DNA of 64,000 nucleotides from Gossypium raimondii (taxonomy: Eukaryota > Streptophyta > Magnoliopsida > Malvales > Malvaceae): contig NC_068574.1 in NCBI RefSeq assembly GCF_025698545.1, forward strand, positions 41,936,014 to 42,000,013. Direction: 5' to 3'. The position numbers were made by a program, and so were the translations under genes. Of the stretch, positions 12,024-22,040 are shown piece by piece; positions within the stretch are counted from its first letter, which is position 1, and each line of letters starts with the position of its first letter. The notes beneath the pieces were generated by a model, which did no database searches, was not told the origin of the DNA, and saw nothing but the letters and a program-made list of their open reading frames with translations.

Positions 12024-13545
12024 GCATATATATAAACCATTAATATATTATATATGATATGATATAGCATTATATAATATAGTAGGAGAGCTAGCTTTCA
12101 TATATATGAAGATTATAGGGCATAAAGCTTATTTCAACTAGTATAATAATAAACAATAATATATAATAATTAATACATTATATACCACTATTATAGTATG
12201 TAATATAGTGTTACATTATGTAATAATATATTTTAAAACTATTAATACACATATATGACTATTAATTGGTCCAAAATCAAAATCGAATTTACCATCCGAT
12301 TTGCTTGAATTGGCTCGATTTTATTATTTAAGTTGGTTTTTATCGCTAACTATAATAGATGATATACTATTACATAATATAATAATATAGTATGTATTAC
12401 TAAATTTTTAATACATATAATGTAACTATTATCATAGTATAGATTATAATAAAATATAATATTACATAATATTATAATGTTTAATCATTTATGCATATAT
12501 ATACGATACAATACAACATTATATAATATAGTAGTAAGGCTAACTTTCAAATGTACAAAGAGTATAGAGACTTGAAGCATATTTAAACCAACATAATAAT
12601 AAACAATAATATATAATGATAATAAATATATTATGTGTTACTATTACAACATGTGCTATACTATTACCTAATGTAATATATATTTTAAAACTATCAATAC
12701 ATATATATAACTATTAATTGGTCCAAAATCAAAATTGAATTTATCAATTGATTTGCTTGAATTAGCTCAATTTGGTCGATTAAATCGGTTTTAATAGCTA
12801 ACTATAATAGATATATACTATTACATAATATAATAATATAGTATATGGGAGGGATCCATTACACCACTTCATATCTCTTCAGTATTATTAATATTTTAAC
12901 AATCCAACCTTTGAATGTATTGATATAATTGTATTTGTCGGGCATGTAAATTTTTGAACCGATCGATATTTCTATCATATTGATCTAAAATACTATATAT
13001 ATTTATTAAAATTTATTGAATAGTTGAAAGTTTTTTACATAAAACAAATAGTTAAATAGTTGAAATTTTTAATTTACATCAAATTTGACATGCATGATCT
13101 ATAAAAATAAAATATAAAATGTGATGACTAGATTGCAAAAACATTAATCATACAAAGAGACATGAATGGTGTAAAACTAGTTTAATTTTACACCGATGTA
13201 AGTGAATCCTTCCCGTAATATATAACTATTACTAAAACTATTAATACATATATATAACTATTATTATGTTATAAAAATATAATAAAAGATCTAATATTAC
13301 ATAATATTATAATGTTTAATCATTAATGCATATATATAAACTATTAATATATTATATACTATATGATATGATATAACATTGAATAATATAGTACAAGAGC
13401 TAACTTTTAAATGTACAAAGAGTATAAAGAATTAGAGCATATTTCAATCAATATAATAATAAGCAATAATATATAATAATTAATATATTAGGTATTACTA
13501 TTATAGTATGCGATATAGTATTACGTAATGTAATAATATATTTTA
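12024..13545. repeat. Tandem AT-rich repeat, about 470-bp period, 2.5 units
   Basis: Unit 1 is 12024-12495. Unit 2 is 12496-13329 and contains a 368-bp MITE; without it the unit is about 466 bp. Unit 3 is 13330-13545 and is truncated by another MITE fragment. Shared landmarks in order are 'ataatatagta' then 'gctaactttc/gctagctttc', 'gggcataaag/gaagcatatt', 'aataataaacaataatat', 'attggtccaaaatcaaaa', 'gctaactataatagat' and 'tattataatgtttaatcat'. No coding potential is seen. Confidence 0.8.
12847..13214. mobile_element. Foldback MITE inside tandem repeat unit 2
   Basis: The two ends are inverted copies: the left begins GGGAGGGATCCATTACACC and the right, read in reverse complement, begins GGGAAGGATTCACTTACA. 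The similarity continues for roughly 100 bp inward (TCTCTT, GTAT, ATTAAT, CAATC blocks), with a 28-bp extra block in the right arm. Comparison with repeat unit 1 fixes the borders. Flanking 9-mers 12838-12846 and 13215-13223 match at 7 of 9 positions, consistent with a Mutator-type target duplication. No ORF is present, so it is non-autonomous. Confidence 0.75.
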
Positions 13546-13680
13546 GGTAAACTACCAAAATAGTTACATTTTAGTCATTTATGTTTGAAATGTTACGTTT
13601 TAGTCAATTACGTTGTCATGTTATAACATTTTAGTCACTTAGCATTAATTACCGTTATTGTTACCATGAGTTATTGTTCA
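13546..13680. mobile_element. Truncated MULE-type MITE (one arm)
   Basis: The sequence starts with the TIR string GGTAAACTACCAAAATAG and repeats 'acattttagtcactta' and 'gaaatgttacgttttag' blocks. This matches the left arm and TIR of the complete element at 27859-28482. No opposite arm is found downstream before the SINE at 13749, so this copy is truncated. It cuts off the third unit of the 470-bp tandem repeat. Confidence 0.7.
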
Positions 13681-13734
13681 TTTTTAATTTCTTTTCATGA
13701 GTTATTGTTGCCACGATGCCAAGTTATTATTAAT

Positions 13735-13888
13735 TTGGTATTAACAAATATTTTTTTTGGTTAATTACAATAATAGGGAAAAACTCGAACAATTAACGTA
13801 ACTAGCGCAACTCAAACTCAGGCCACACCTAGAGCAATGAACACCCTTAACCATCCGACCATCACATGAGGTTCTTGGTATTAACAAA
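13735..13888 (-). mobile_element. SINE-like insertion, family B, with 14-bp target duplication
   Basis: A 126-bp insert (13749-13874) is flanked by a perfect 14-bp direct repeat TTGGTATTAACAAA at 13735-13748 and 13875-13888. On the minus strand it has A-box-like (GGTCGGATGGTTAAGG) and B-box-like (GAGTTTGAGTTGC) strings and ends in a run of eight A before the target repeat. These are the hallmarks of LINE-mobilised, Pol III-derived SINEs. It differs in sequence from family A. Confidence 0.75.
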
Positions 13889-14512
13889 ATATTCAACTTA
13901 GATTATAGTGCAAATATAATAAAATAATTTATGTTAACCCATTATTAATATTGTGATATTGAAATATAAATTTTAAATGCTTTTTAAATAATTAATATAA
14001 ATTAATTGTAAAATCCAATGTGAATATATAAATTGTATTTATATTTTATATAAATGATGGGGCAAATTTATAATTAGTCACCCAAACTGTCTTTTGAAAA
14101 GTCAAAAACTAAAATTTTTGGCTTTTTGGCTTAATTTGAAAAGTTAACTTAAAAAATTGGTTTGATTTGAAAAGTTATCTATTTATAATTGCTTTTGGCT
14201 TGAAAATTTGTTTGACTTGAAAATCAGTTTTGAAACTTAAGGGAAACACAGCCTTACAAAGTTTTATTGAAATATGAAATATGATTTGTGTTGTGAACAA
14301 ATCACTAAATGAACGAATTACTAATCTAAAAGAAGCCGATTTGAATATATTATAGTTTTTAAATTTAAAATTTTAAAAATTCAAACATAATCTAAATCTA
14401 AATTTTAAACACAAATATAGATGTATAACAACCATATCTTTATAACATCCAAAATCTTAGCAGACATATGAGATTTTACATAAAAGATTAATCGTATAAT
14501 TACAACATAATA
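13889..14512. other. AT-rich gene-less stretch
   Basis: No gene or recognisable repeat border. Around 14080-14240 there are repeated 'tttgacttgaaa / tttgaaaagtt' words, probably decayed repeat. Confidence 0.45.
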
Positions 14513-14625
14513 AGTTGTTAGCTCGATTGACATTGACATTGTTGCTAGTGCAGGAAGAAGTGAGTTTGAGTGCGTTAAAGTGCATTATCCTTCTATTTAA
14601 AGATTAGGGAGTGGCTATGGGGTAG
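14513..14625 (+). mobile_element. SINE-like repeat, family A, copy 2
   Basis: On the plus strand it carries TTAGCTCGATTGACATTG (A-box region), GCTAGTGCAGGAAG, GAGTTTGAGTGCGTTAAAG (B-box region) and GCATTATCCTTCTATTTAA. It is collinear with copies 1 and 3 of this family. No clear target duplication was found. Confidence 0.6.
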
Positions 14626-16227
14626 AATCTTCTTTCTTCCTCTCCCTTTTTTTTATTCTTTAATTTAAGTTTCTATATTTGGACATTCGCCATCTTTGAC
14701 CATATCAAGTTCGTGTTATTCTTTTATCTATATTTATATACCATCAATCGGGTCTCAACTCAATTATAAAATTACTGAAAACTCATTCTTTTTATTAAAT
14801 AACAAGCATTACTAACTAAGATGATATTTTTACTATTTTATATTTTATGTAAAATCTAGAGAAATGCATATGATGGAATTTGAACCCAAAAAATTATAAT
14901 ATTTAATATCTTAACTTTACTATTTCAACTAAAGCCTCATTTATTTGTTATGTTAATTACATAAATTTTCTTTATCCACATAATGGGTGTTTCATAATCT
15001 AGTTGTAACAGCCCATTTTCAGTGAAATCGGAACACTGGTTTCGGGACCACAAATCTGAGTCCAGAAGAAAAAATTATTTTAATATTATTTCATGGTCTG
15101 TATTAAAATTTAAATATCGTATGAAAATTCCGTAAAGAAATTTTACCGATTACATGTTTAATTTGATAAAAAGGACCAAATTGCATAAAGTGCAAAAGTT
15201 GAATTCTAGTAGCTAAAGGGATCAAATAGCTATGGAATTCAAAATTGGAGGTCCTTATATGGAAAGTAGACCATTTAGAGGAGTTATTAGATAAGTATGA
15301 TGATTCATCATTGAAAAATTTAATAAAGAAAAGGATGAAATTGGAAAGATGAAATAATTAAAGATGATAAATAATAAAATAAAAAAATACCATCATTTTA
15401 TATCATCTTTCCCAAATAAAAACATGGAAACCCTAGTTTGGAGAGCTTGAAGTTAGCAAGCTTATTTGGCTTAATTGGGTAAATATTATTGTCATGTTTT
15501 TAATAATTTTTATGTTTCTAATATCGTAATAGCTTAATCTAGCTATCTCGGGATTAATTTGCAAAATTATCAAAGTATTAGGGTTTTCCATGGATGAATA
15601 TGCATGAATTATGAATTTTATGGTAGAAAATGAAAGGTTGTTGATAGACAAACAACTTTTGTAAAGTGAATTTTGATGAAATTATGATTTAGAGACTAAA
15701 TTGAAAATATGTAAAATTCATGGAAAAATTCTGAATTTTATGAAATACATGGGTTTCTATTGTTACATGTAAAAATCGGTTAGGCTTGGAATAAGGATTA
15801 AATTGAATGAATTTCATTTTCTGAGCCTAGGGACAAAATTATAATTAATCAAAAATATAGGGGGAAAATGGTAATTTTTCATAAGATGTGAATTGGATTG
15901 AATTGAATATGAATTGTATTAAATTAAGCTAAATTTACTCGTATAGATCCGGATAGACCAAATACGAAGTTAGATCGTGGAAAAGAAAAAGTGTCGGATT
16001 AGTAGATTTTGCGTACACGAACACTTGTCGAGGTAAGTTCATATAATTAAATTGCATATTTATATGTTTAAATTGAATGTTATGTATGTGAAATATATAA
16101 AGTTTTCATGTATAAGAATGGATCACATATTCGATAATGTCTGACAAGTGCTACATTCAGTTTGAACAAATGAAATTTGATGATACAGAGTCCTTGAATT
16201 GGTTATGATCTTGCATATGTTGCAAAC

Positions 16228-16555
16228 ACACCACAGCTCGCAAGAGCGTCCTGTTATTAGCTCCCATGAGCATTCTGATATTGGCTTTCTTGAGCTACCC
16301 GATATATGGCTCTCACGAGCTTCCCGTTAATAGCTCTTATGAGCATTCCAACTTGGTTGTGATCCTGTATGTGTTGCGAACACATCGTAGCTCTTATGAG
16401 CGTTCCTATATATGGCTCGCACAAGCTTCCTGAATAATTGCTCTCCGGAGCTACCCGATATTGGCTCACATGAGCTTCCCGTTACATGACTCACATGAGC
16501 TTCCGGTTATATGGCTCGGAAGAGCTTCCCGTTTATGTGCTCTTATGAGCATTCC
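16228..16555. repeat. Imperfect tandem array of GCTCnnnnGAGC hairpin units in LTR
   Basis: About a dozen imperfect units of roughly 24 bp each contain an inverted GCTC-N4-GAGC core followed by TTCCCG or ATTCC (for example GGCTCACATGAGCTTCCCG). Each core can form a small stem-loop. The array is repeated at about 18346-18590 with roughly 85 bp fewer. Confidence 0.85.
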
Positions 16556-17377
16556 CGAATATGAATTGACATCGATATTTTAAAAGAGTCCAACGGGCAA
16601 AGTTCTAATATGAGATAACATGAATTCGAAATGAACTGTTACCCGAATAGATCTGAAATACATGGAAATGATTTGTACATGTTATATGGACACATGATGT
16701 GGAAAATTTATGTATATGGCAATTTGATTATTCTTAAGCTCATATATGTTTCTTGATATTTCTATGAAATACATGACTTACATGGTTGATGAGGATATGT
16801 GTTAGGCAATTGGCCAAATTAGTTTGAGTATATTTAGTTTGCTTACCTTAAATGATAAATGATAAGTTAGATTTCATGTTATACAAACTTACTAAGTTTT
16901 AAAGCTTACTCTGTTTTATTTTTCCTATTTTATAGTAATTCGGAAGCTCGTTGGATTGGAAGCTTGGCGGAGATATCTCACACTATCCATTAGCTCATTT
17001 CGGTATAAATAGAAAATTAATTTTGGTTATAATGGCATGCATAGGTTAATTAGCCAATGTTGGCATACAAATGTTTTAGTTGTAACTAGCCATTGGAACG
17101 GCTTGTAGTGGACATGTTATTATATGTATATATGTGTTTGAAACGATTAAATGATGGGTATCTAATAAGCATGTTGAGGATGGATTTGAGATAACATATT
17201 TGGTCAATTTGGTAAGTATGAATATTTGAGTATATGTGGTCATATATCATGTTTAAAAACATGATTTTGGCTTGCCTTGATTACTTTGTAATGGCTTGTT
17301 AATGTCTAAAATGTTGATTTAGGTGAATGACAAATTGGGTGCAAAATATGGCTTGGAAATGACCTTATTTCGTCCAC

Positions 17378-17712
17378 ACGGGTAGAGACACGAGTGTGTG
17401 TCTTAGTCGCGTGTGACGCACGGCCTAGCATATGGGCGTGTAGTTTGGCCGTGTGTCCCTTGCATCTTTAAAATTTCAAAACAGAATGCTCAGATATTCT
17501 CACACGACCTAGCACACGAGCATGTGACTTGGCCGTATGACCCCTGCACCTATTTATTACAAGTCAATATGCTCACACGGCCTAACACACAGGCTGGGAC
17601 ATGGGTTGGGACATGGTCGTGTGCCCCTATTTCGAAAGTCTACACGGCCTGAGACACGGGCATGTCTCTTGACCGTGTGAGACACACGGTCTGGCCACAC
17701 AAGCGTGTGTCC
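17378..17712. repeat. CACACGG / CCGTGTG palindromic array in LTR
   Basis: The words CACACGG and CCGTGTG (with GGGCGTGTG variants) alternate at short irregular spacing, making overlapping inverted repeats. Related arrays occur at about 19404-19712, 24970-25390 and 25790-26060. They inflate ORFs with no protein meaning. Confidence 0.8.
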
Positions 17713-18146
17713 CCTGTACTTTTGAGAAATTTTGATATTTTCTGAAAAGTTTTCTGAGAACCCGGTTTAATCCCGACTTGTTTCTAGTGTGCGTTTTGGG
17801 CTTAGAGGGCTTATATAAGGGACTTTATGATATATTTTTTATATGAATGTTAAATAATATGAAATGTCTGTATTTGATCTGTATATTTCGGTAATGCTTC
17901 ATAACCCTGTTCCGGCGACATATACGAGTTAGGGGTGTTACACTAGTATTAGTTTAACTCTTTATTTTATTTTCATATCATGTAATCTTGGTGTTCAAAA
18001 TTATAGGTTCTAGAGAATAAGGATGCTGTAAATGCTATGCTAGCGAAGTTAATGTTGCAAATGATTAGTTTAATCGCAACAAATGCAGGTCAAAACAAGT
18101 TAACAACAAAGGAATATATGAAGATTATAGGGGCATAAATTTATAT

Positions 18147-19943
18147 GTTCATATAATTAAATTGTATATTTATATGTTTGAATTGAATGTTATGTATGTG
18201 AAATGTATAAAGTTTTCATGTATAAGAATGGATCACATATCCGATAATGTCTGACAAGTGCTAAGTTCCGTTTGAACAAATGAAATTCGATGGATACAGA
18301 GTCCTTGAATTGGTTATGGTCCTGCATATGTTGCGGACACACCACAGCTCGCAAGAGCATCCCGTTATTAGCTCCCATGAGCATTCCGATATTGGCTTTC
18401 TTGAGCTACCTCATTTATGACTCTCACGAGCTTCTCGTTAATAGCTCTTATGAGCATTCCAATTTGGTTGTGATCCTGCATCTGTTGCGGACACACCGCA
18501 GCTCTTATAAGTGTCCCGATATATGGCTCACACGAGCTTCCTGATTAATTGCTCTCCGGAGCTACCCGATATTGGCTCACATGAGCTTCCCGAATATGAA
18601 TTGACATCGATATTTTAAAAGACTCCAACGAGCAAAGTTCTAATATGAGATAACAGGAATTCGAAATGAACTGTTACCCGAATATATCTAAAATATATGG
18701 AAATAATTTGTACATGTTATATGGACACATGATGTAGAAAATTTATGTATATGACAATTTGATTAATATTAAGCTCATATATGTTTCTTGATATTTCTAT
18801 AAAATACATGACTAACATGGTTGATGAGGATATGTGTTAGGCAATTGGCCAAATTAGTTTGTATATTTAGTTTGCTTACCTTAAATGATAAATGATAAGT
18901 TAGATTTCATTACAAACTTACTAAGCTTTAAAGCTTACTCTGTTTTATTTTCCCTATTTTATAGTAATTCGGAAGCTCGTTGGATTGGAAGCTTGGCGGA
19001 GATATCTCACACTATCCATTAGCTCATTTCGATATAAATAGAAAATTAATTTTGGTTATAATGGCATGTATAGGTTAATTAGCCAATGTTGGCATATAAA
19101 TGTTTTAGTTGTAACTAGCCATTGGAACGACTTGTAGTGGACATGTTATTATATGTATATATGTGTTTGAAATGGTTAAATGATGGGTATCTAATAAGCA
19201 TGTTGAGGATGGATTTGAGATAACATATTTGGTCAATTTGGTAAGTATGAATACTTGAGTGTGCTTAGTCATATATCATGTTTAAAAACATGATTTTGGC
19301 TTGCCTTGATTGCTTTGTTGTGGCTTGTTAATGTCTAAAATGTTGATTAAGGTGAATGACAATTTGGGTGCGAAATATGGCTTGGAAATAACCTTATTTC
19401 GTCCACAAGGGCAGAGACACGGGTGTGTGTCTTAACCGCGTGTGACACACGGCCTAGCACATGAGCGTGTGGTTTGGCCGTGTGTCCCTTGCATCTTGAA
19501 AATTTCAAAACAGAATGCTCAGATATTCTCACACGGCCTAGCACACGAGCATATGACTTGGCCGTATGACCCCTGCACCTATTTATTACAAGTCAGTATG
19601 CTCACACGGCCTAGCACACAAGCTGGGACACGGGCTGGGACATGGTCGTGTGCCCCTATTTTGAAAGTCCACATGGCCTGAGACACACGGTCTGGCCACA
19701 CAGGCGTGTGTCCCCTGCGCTTTTGAGAAATTTTAATATTTTCTGAAAAGTTTTCTGAGAACCTGGTTTAATCCCGACTTGTTTCTAGTGTGTATTTTGG
19801 GCTTAAAGGGCTTATATAAGGGACTTTATGATACATTTTTTATATGAATGTTAAATAATATGAAATGTCTGTATTTGATCTGTATATTCTGGTAATGCTC
19901 TGTAACCCTATTCTGGCGATAGATATGAGTTAGGGGTGTTACA
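18147..19943 (+). mobile_element. Second, partial copy of the solo LTR (by duplication)
   Basis: It aligns to 16037-17942 of the solo LTR, starting within the LTR and ending with the same GGGGTGTTACA followed by CTAGT. It arose by the tandem duplication described at 16037-20115. It has substitutions throughout and two internal deletions relative to copy 1. Confidence 0.9.
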
Positions 19944-20252
19944 CTAGTATTAGTTTAACTCTTTATTTTATTTTCATATCATGTAATCTTGGTGTTCAAA
20001 ATTATAGGTTCTAGAGAATAAGGATGCTGTAAATGCTAAGCTAGAGAAGTTAATGTTGCAAATGATTAGTATAATCGCAACAAATGCAGGTCAAAACAAG
20101 TTAACAACAAAGGAAATCCGAAAACCAGAATCAAAACTCAAGAATAATATGAAAAGATTCAAAAGCAATGAAACTAAATATACAACAAAATACTCAAAAC
20201 CTCATTGTTCCATTCTCCCCACTATGGTTACTTCTCTAGGGCTTCAGCTATT

Positions 20253-21053
20253 CTATTCTTGTTTCTTTAGGGATTCCATAGGTTCACCTGTTGGCTGGTA
20301 TACACTAGCTTTTGCGTGGGTGAGAAACTTGGGGTCAGGCTGATGCATATTGGAAGGTTCCTTCATTGCCATATAAATGTAGAATGCAATAACTATATTG
20401 ACCGATATTACAGCAACGAATCCACTCAACAATGTCATAGCATGGGGAGATAAATTCGTTAAACCTGTTCCAAACAAGTCAACTTGTTGTTCAATCAACT
20501 TGATTCTATAGCATACAAGATGAAATCCTCCATGAAAATTGGTTATTTGCTGCCACAATTGAATGCTGTTGCAGCAACATAAAGGACAAACATTTCAAAG
20601 TGTTTTTCCAACTATTATTCTTTTCAGGTGATTTTGCATGCATTGACATACTAAAACAAAATTGGAGCTATTTGTATGGTTCGTACATAAACCGAATAAG
20701 GGTGATATTACACCTATATGTCACAATTTAGCTTTTATTTATACTACAAAAGCTCATAGTAAAGAGATGTACTATTCATGACTAGATAACAATCAGCTAA
20801 ACAAAGTAAAAAACAGCCACCAAAATTTAAACTAAATAAATGAAAAGATTGAAGCAACCTAACATAGTAAAAATCAGTAAGAATAACATAAAACAAAAAT
20901 CTAACAACTCTTTTCTATGTTAAAAAATAAAATAAAATCAGCTTGGGTCTTACCGGGTAGTAAATTATGGTTAAAACCTTAGTGAACTGCAAGAGGAGCC
21001 ATCCACATCAACGTTGATGCAATAAAGAACTTCTTAACTAGTCCAGCAGCCAT
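20253..21053 (-). pseudogene. VMA21-like V-ATPase assembly protein gene with premature stop
   Basis: Two exons on the minus strand: 21053-20954 (100 nt, phase 1) and 20464-20253. The donor reads G|GTAAG and the acceptor CAG|GT. Joined, they give 103 codons resembling plant VMA21-like proteins, ER membrane chaperones for assembly of the V-ATPase V0 sector. Exon 1 encodes MAAGLVKKFFIASTLMWMAPL and then GFNHNLLPG. Exon 2 has LSPHAMTLLSG, a long membrane segment (FVAVISVNIVIAFYIYMAM) and ends KKQE, a KKXX ER-retrieval signal as in yeast Vma21. Codon 25 (20979-20981) is TAA where a tyrosine codon is expected, so the copy is probably non-functional unless this is an assembly error. Everything else looks conserved, so loss would be recent. 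The duplicated LTR lies just downstream. Confidence 0.8.
20465..20953 (-). other. Intron of the VMA21-like gene
   Basis: A 489-bp AT-rich intron with a canonical GT donor at 20953-20952 and AG acceptor at 20466-20465 on the minus strand. No other feature is seen inside. Confidence 0.7.
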
Positions 21054-21953
21054 TTCGAATCTCACAATCTACCAATGCAAAACAGATAAAATTAAATAAA
21101 TAATAAAAAAAGCTAACAGTGAGAAATTGGAAAATACCCAGAATGGAAGGAAATTCATCCAACACATGGGTTGCCATGAAAGCATCAATAATCCTGCTGG
21201 AAAAATACTCAAAGAAGAACCAGGGCTATCAAAATCCAACACAAATACAAGACAAAACTTGGGTTTTTTTTGGGACACTTTCTCTCTTTCACTCCAGCAA
21301 AACATCAAACAGGTCATCAGCAAGGTCCAATCTACGGCGTAAAAGGTAAAGAAATCGAGGAAAAGCAAAAGAAAAGGCTAATATCAAGCTTAAGAGTTTG
21401 AACAAAGAAAAAGGCCTAATGAATGAAAGATAAAACTTGTTGAATACTAATTTGAGTATCATGCTTTAAACAAATAAAAATCAATTAGGACATAGATTTA
21501 TTTTACATAATAAATGGCAATGCCAAGTAGGAGTTTTAGTGCAAAAATTGAAAAATGAAAGATTTTGAAGGTGTACCCACCCATTAAGAAGAAAGGAATT
21601 TTTATGTATAGTACAGAAGAAATTACAAGAGAAAGTGGCAAATAAACGACATATGGGTTATTCATTTATCTATTTGCTTACATAAAGCAGGCAAACATTG
21701 AAAAGAACAGAACAGAACCTTGAAACAAATAAAAGACAGGCATTTACGATTTGAAAGACTAAAAATTCAAAGGGTAGTTCCAGCTTACTTGTTTGAGCAA
21801 CAAGGGAACTCCACACTGTTGAACCGAACAGTGAACAGCCTCTCAACAGACATCAACATCAAGCCGTGAACTGAATCCCGAGTCCCGACCCAAAACTACC
21901 AAAAAATAAAAACAAAAGTGATATATAAAACTTTTGAAACGAAAAGCAAAGTA
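21054..21953. other. Upstream region of the VMA21-like gene
   Basis: It lies between the minus-strand start codon and the tRNA gene. It probably holds the 5' UTR (perhaps with an intron) and promoter, but no element can be placed with confidence. The overlapping ORFs near 21069-21368 on both strands show no recognisable protein. Confidence 0.4.
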
Positions 21954-22035
21954 GTGGGCATGCCGGAGTGGTTATCGGGCATGACTAGAAATCATGTGGG
22001 CTCTGCCCGCGCAGGTTCGAATCCTGCCGCTCACG
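21954..22035 (+). tRNA. tRNA-Ser, anticodon AGA
   Basis: An 82-nt class II cloverleaf with a long variable arm (GTGGGCTCTGCCCGC region), an anticodon loop CTAGAAA (anticodon AGA, reading UCU) and a T arm GCAGG-TTCGAAT-CCTGC. An internal A box (TGCCGGAGTGG) and B box (GGTTCGAATCC) are both intact. The acceptor stem pairs at six of seven positions; position 7 is A opposite C66, where plant copies usually have a G-C pair. The discriminator base is G. A T5 Pol III terminator follows directly. It is probably functional despite the single mismatch. Confidence 0.95.
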
Positions 22036-22040
22036 TTTTT
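22036..22040 (+). terminator. Pol III terminator of tRNA-Ser
   Basis: A run of five T starts immediately after the discriminator base, as expected for RNA polymerase III termination. Confidence 0.8.

Larger units (their letters stand above)
15004..17942 (+). mobile_element. Solo LTR of a gypsy-type element, 2.94 kb, TSD ctagt
   Basis: It begins TGTAACAGCCC and ends GGGGTGTTACA. The 5 bases on each side are identical (CTAGT at 14999-15003 and 17943-17947), a perfect LTR-retrotransposon target duplication. No internal region, PBS or PPT is present, so it is a solo LTR, most likely left by LTR-LTR recombination. It holds a GCTC/GAGC hairpin repeat array (about 16228-16555) and a CACACGG/CCGTGTG array (about 17378-17712). 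ORFs in those arrays are repeat-driven and not genes. Confidence 0.9.
16037..20115 (+). repeat. Two-copy tandem segmental duplication of LTR 3' part plus flank
   Basis: Copy 1 is 16037-18114 and copy 2 is 18147-20115. Both contain the 3' two thirds of the solo LTR, its CTAGT target site and the same 172 bp of flanking non-LTR DNA (17943-18114 and 19944-20115). Because the flank is duplicated too, this is a tandem duplication after insertion, not a second transposition. Copy 2 lacks about 85 bp of the hairpin array and a short block of the CACACGG array. A 32-bp filler (18115-18146) lies at the junction. Confidence 0.9.

Noticed and set aside
16228..16555. Regularly spaced repeats resembling a CRISPR array
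   Set aside because: The units are imperfect, the spacers are not unique, there are no cas genes, and the context is an LTR in a plant genome.
17413..17652. 79-residue ORF repeated at 19442-19681
   Set aside because: Both lie in the duplicated LTR array; the similarity comes from the tandem duplication of the LTR, not from a gene family.
20465..20558. In-frame Met at 20558 as start of the VMA21-like exon 2 ORF
   Set aside because: The stretch before 20464 is intron: a CAG acceptor precedes exon 2 and exon 1 supplies the conserved N-terminus in the right phase.
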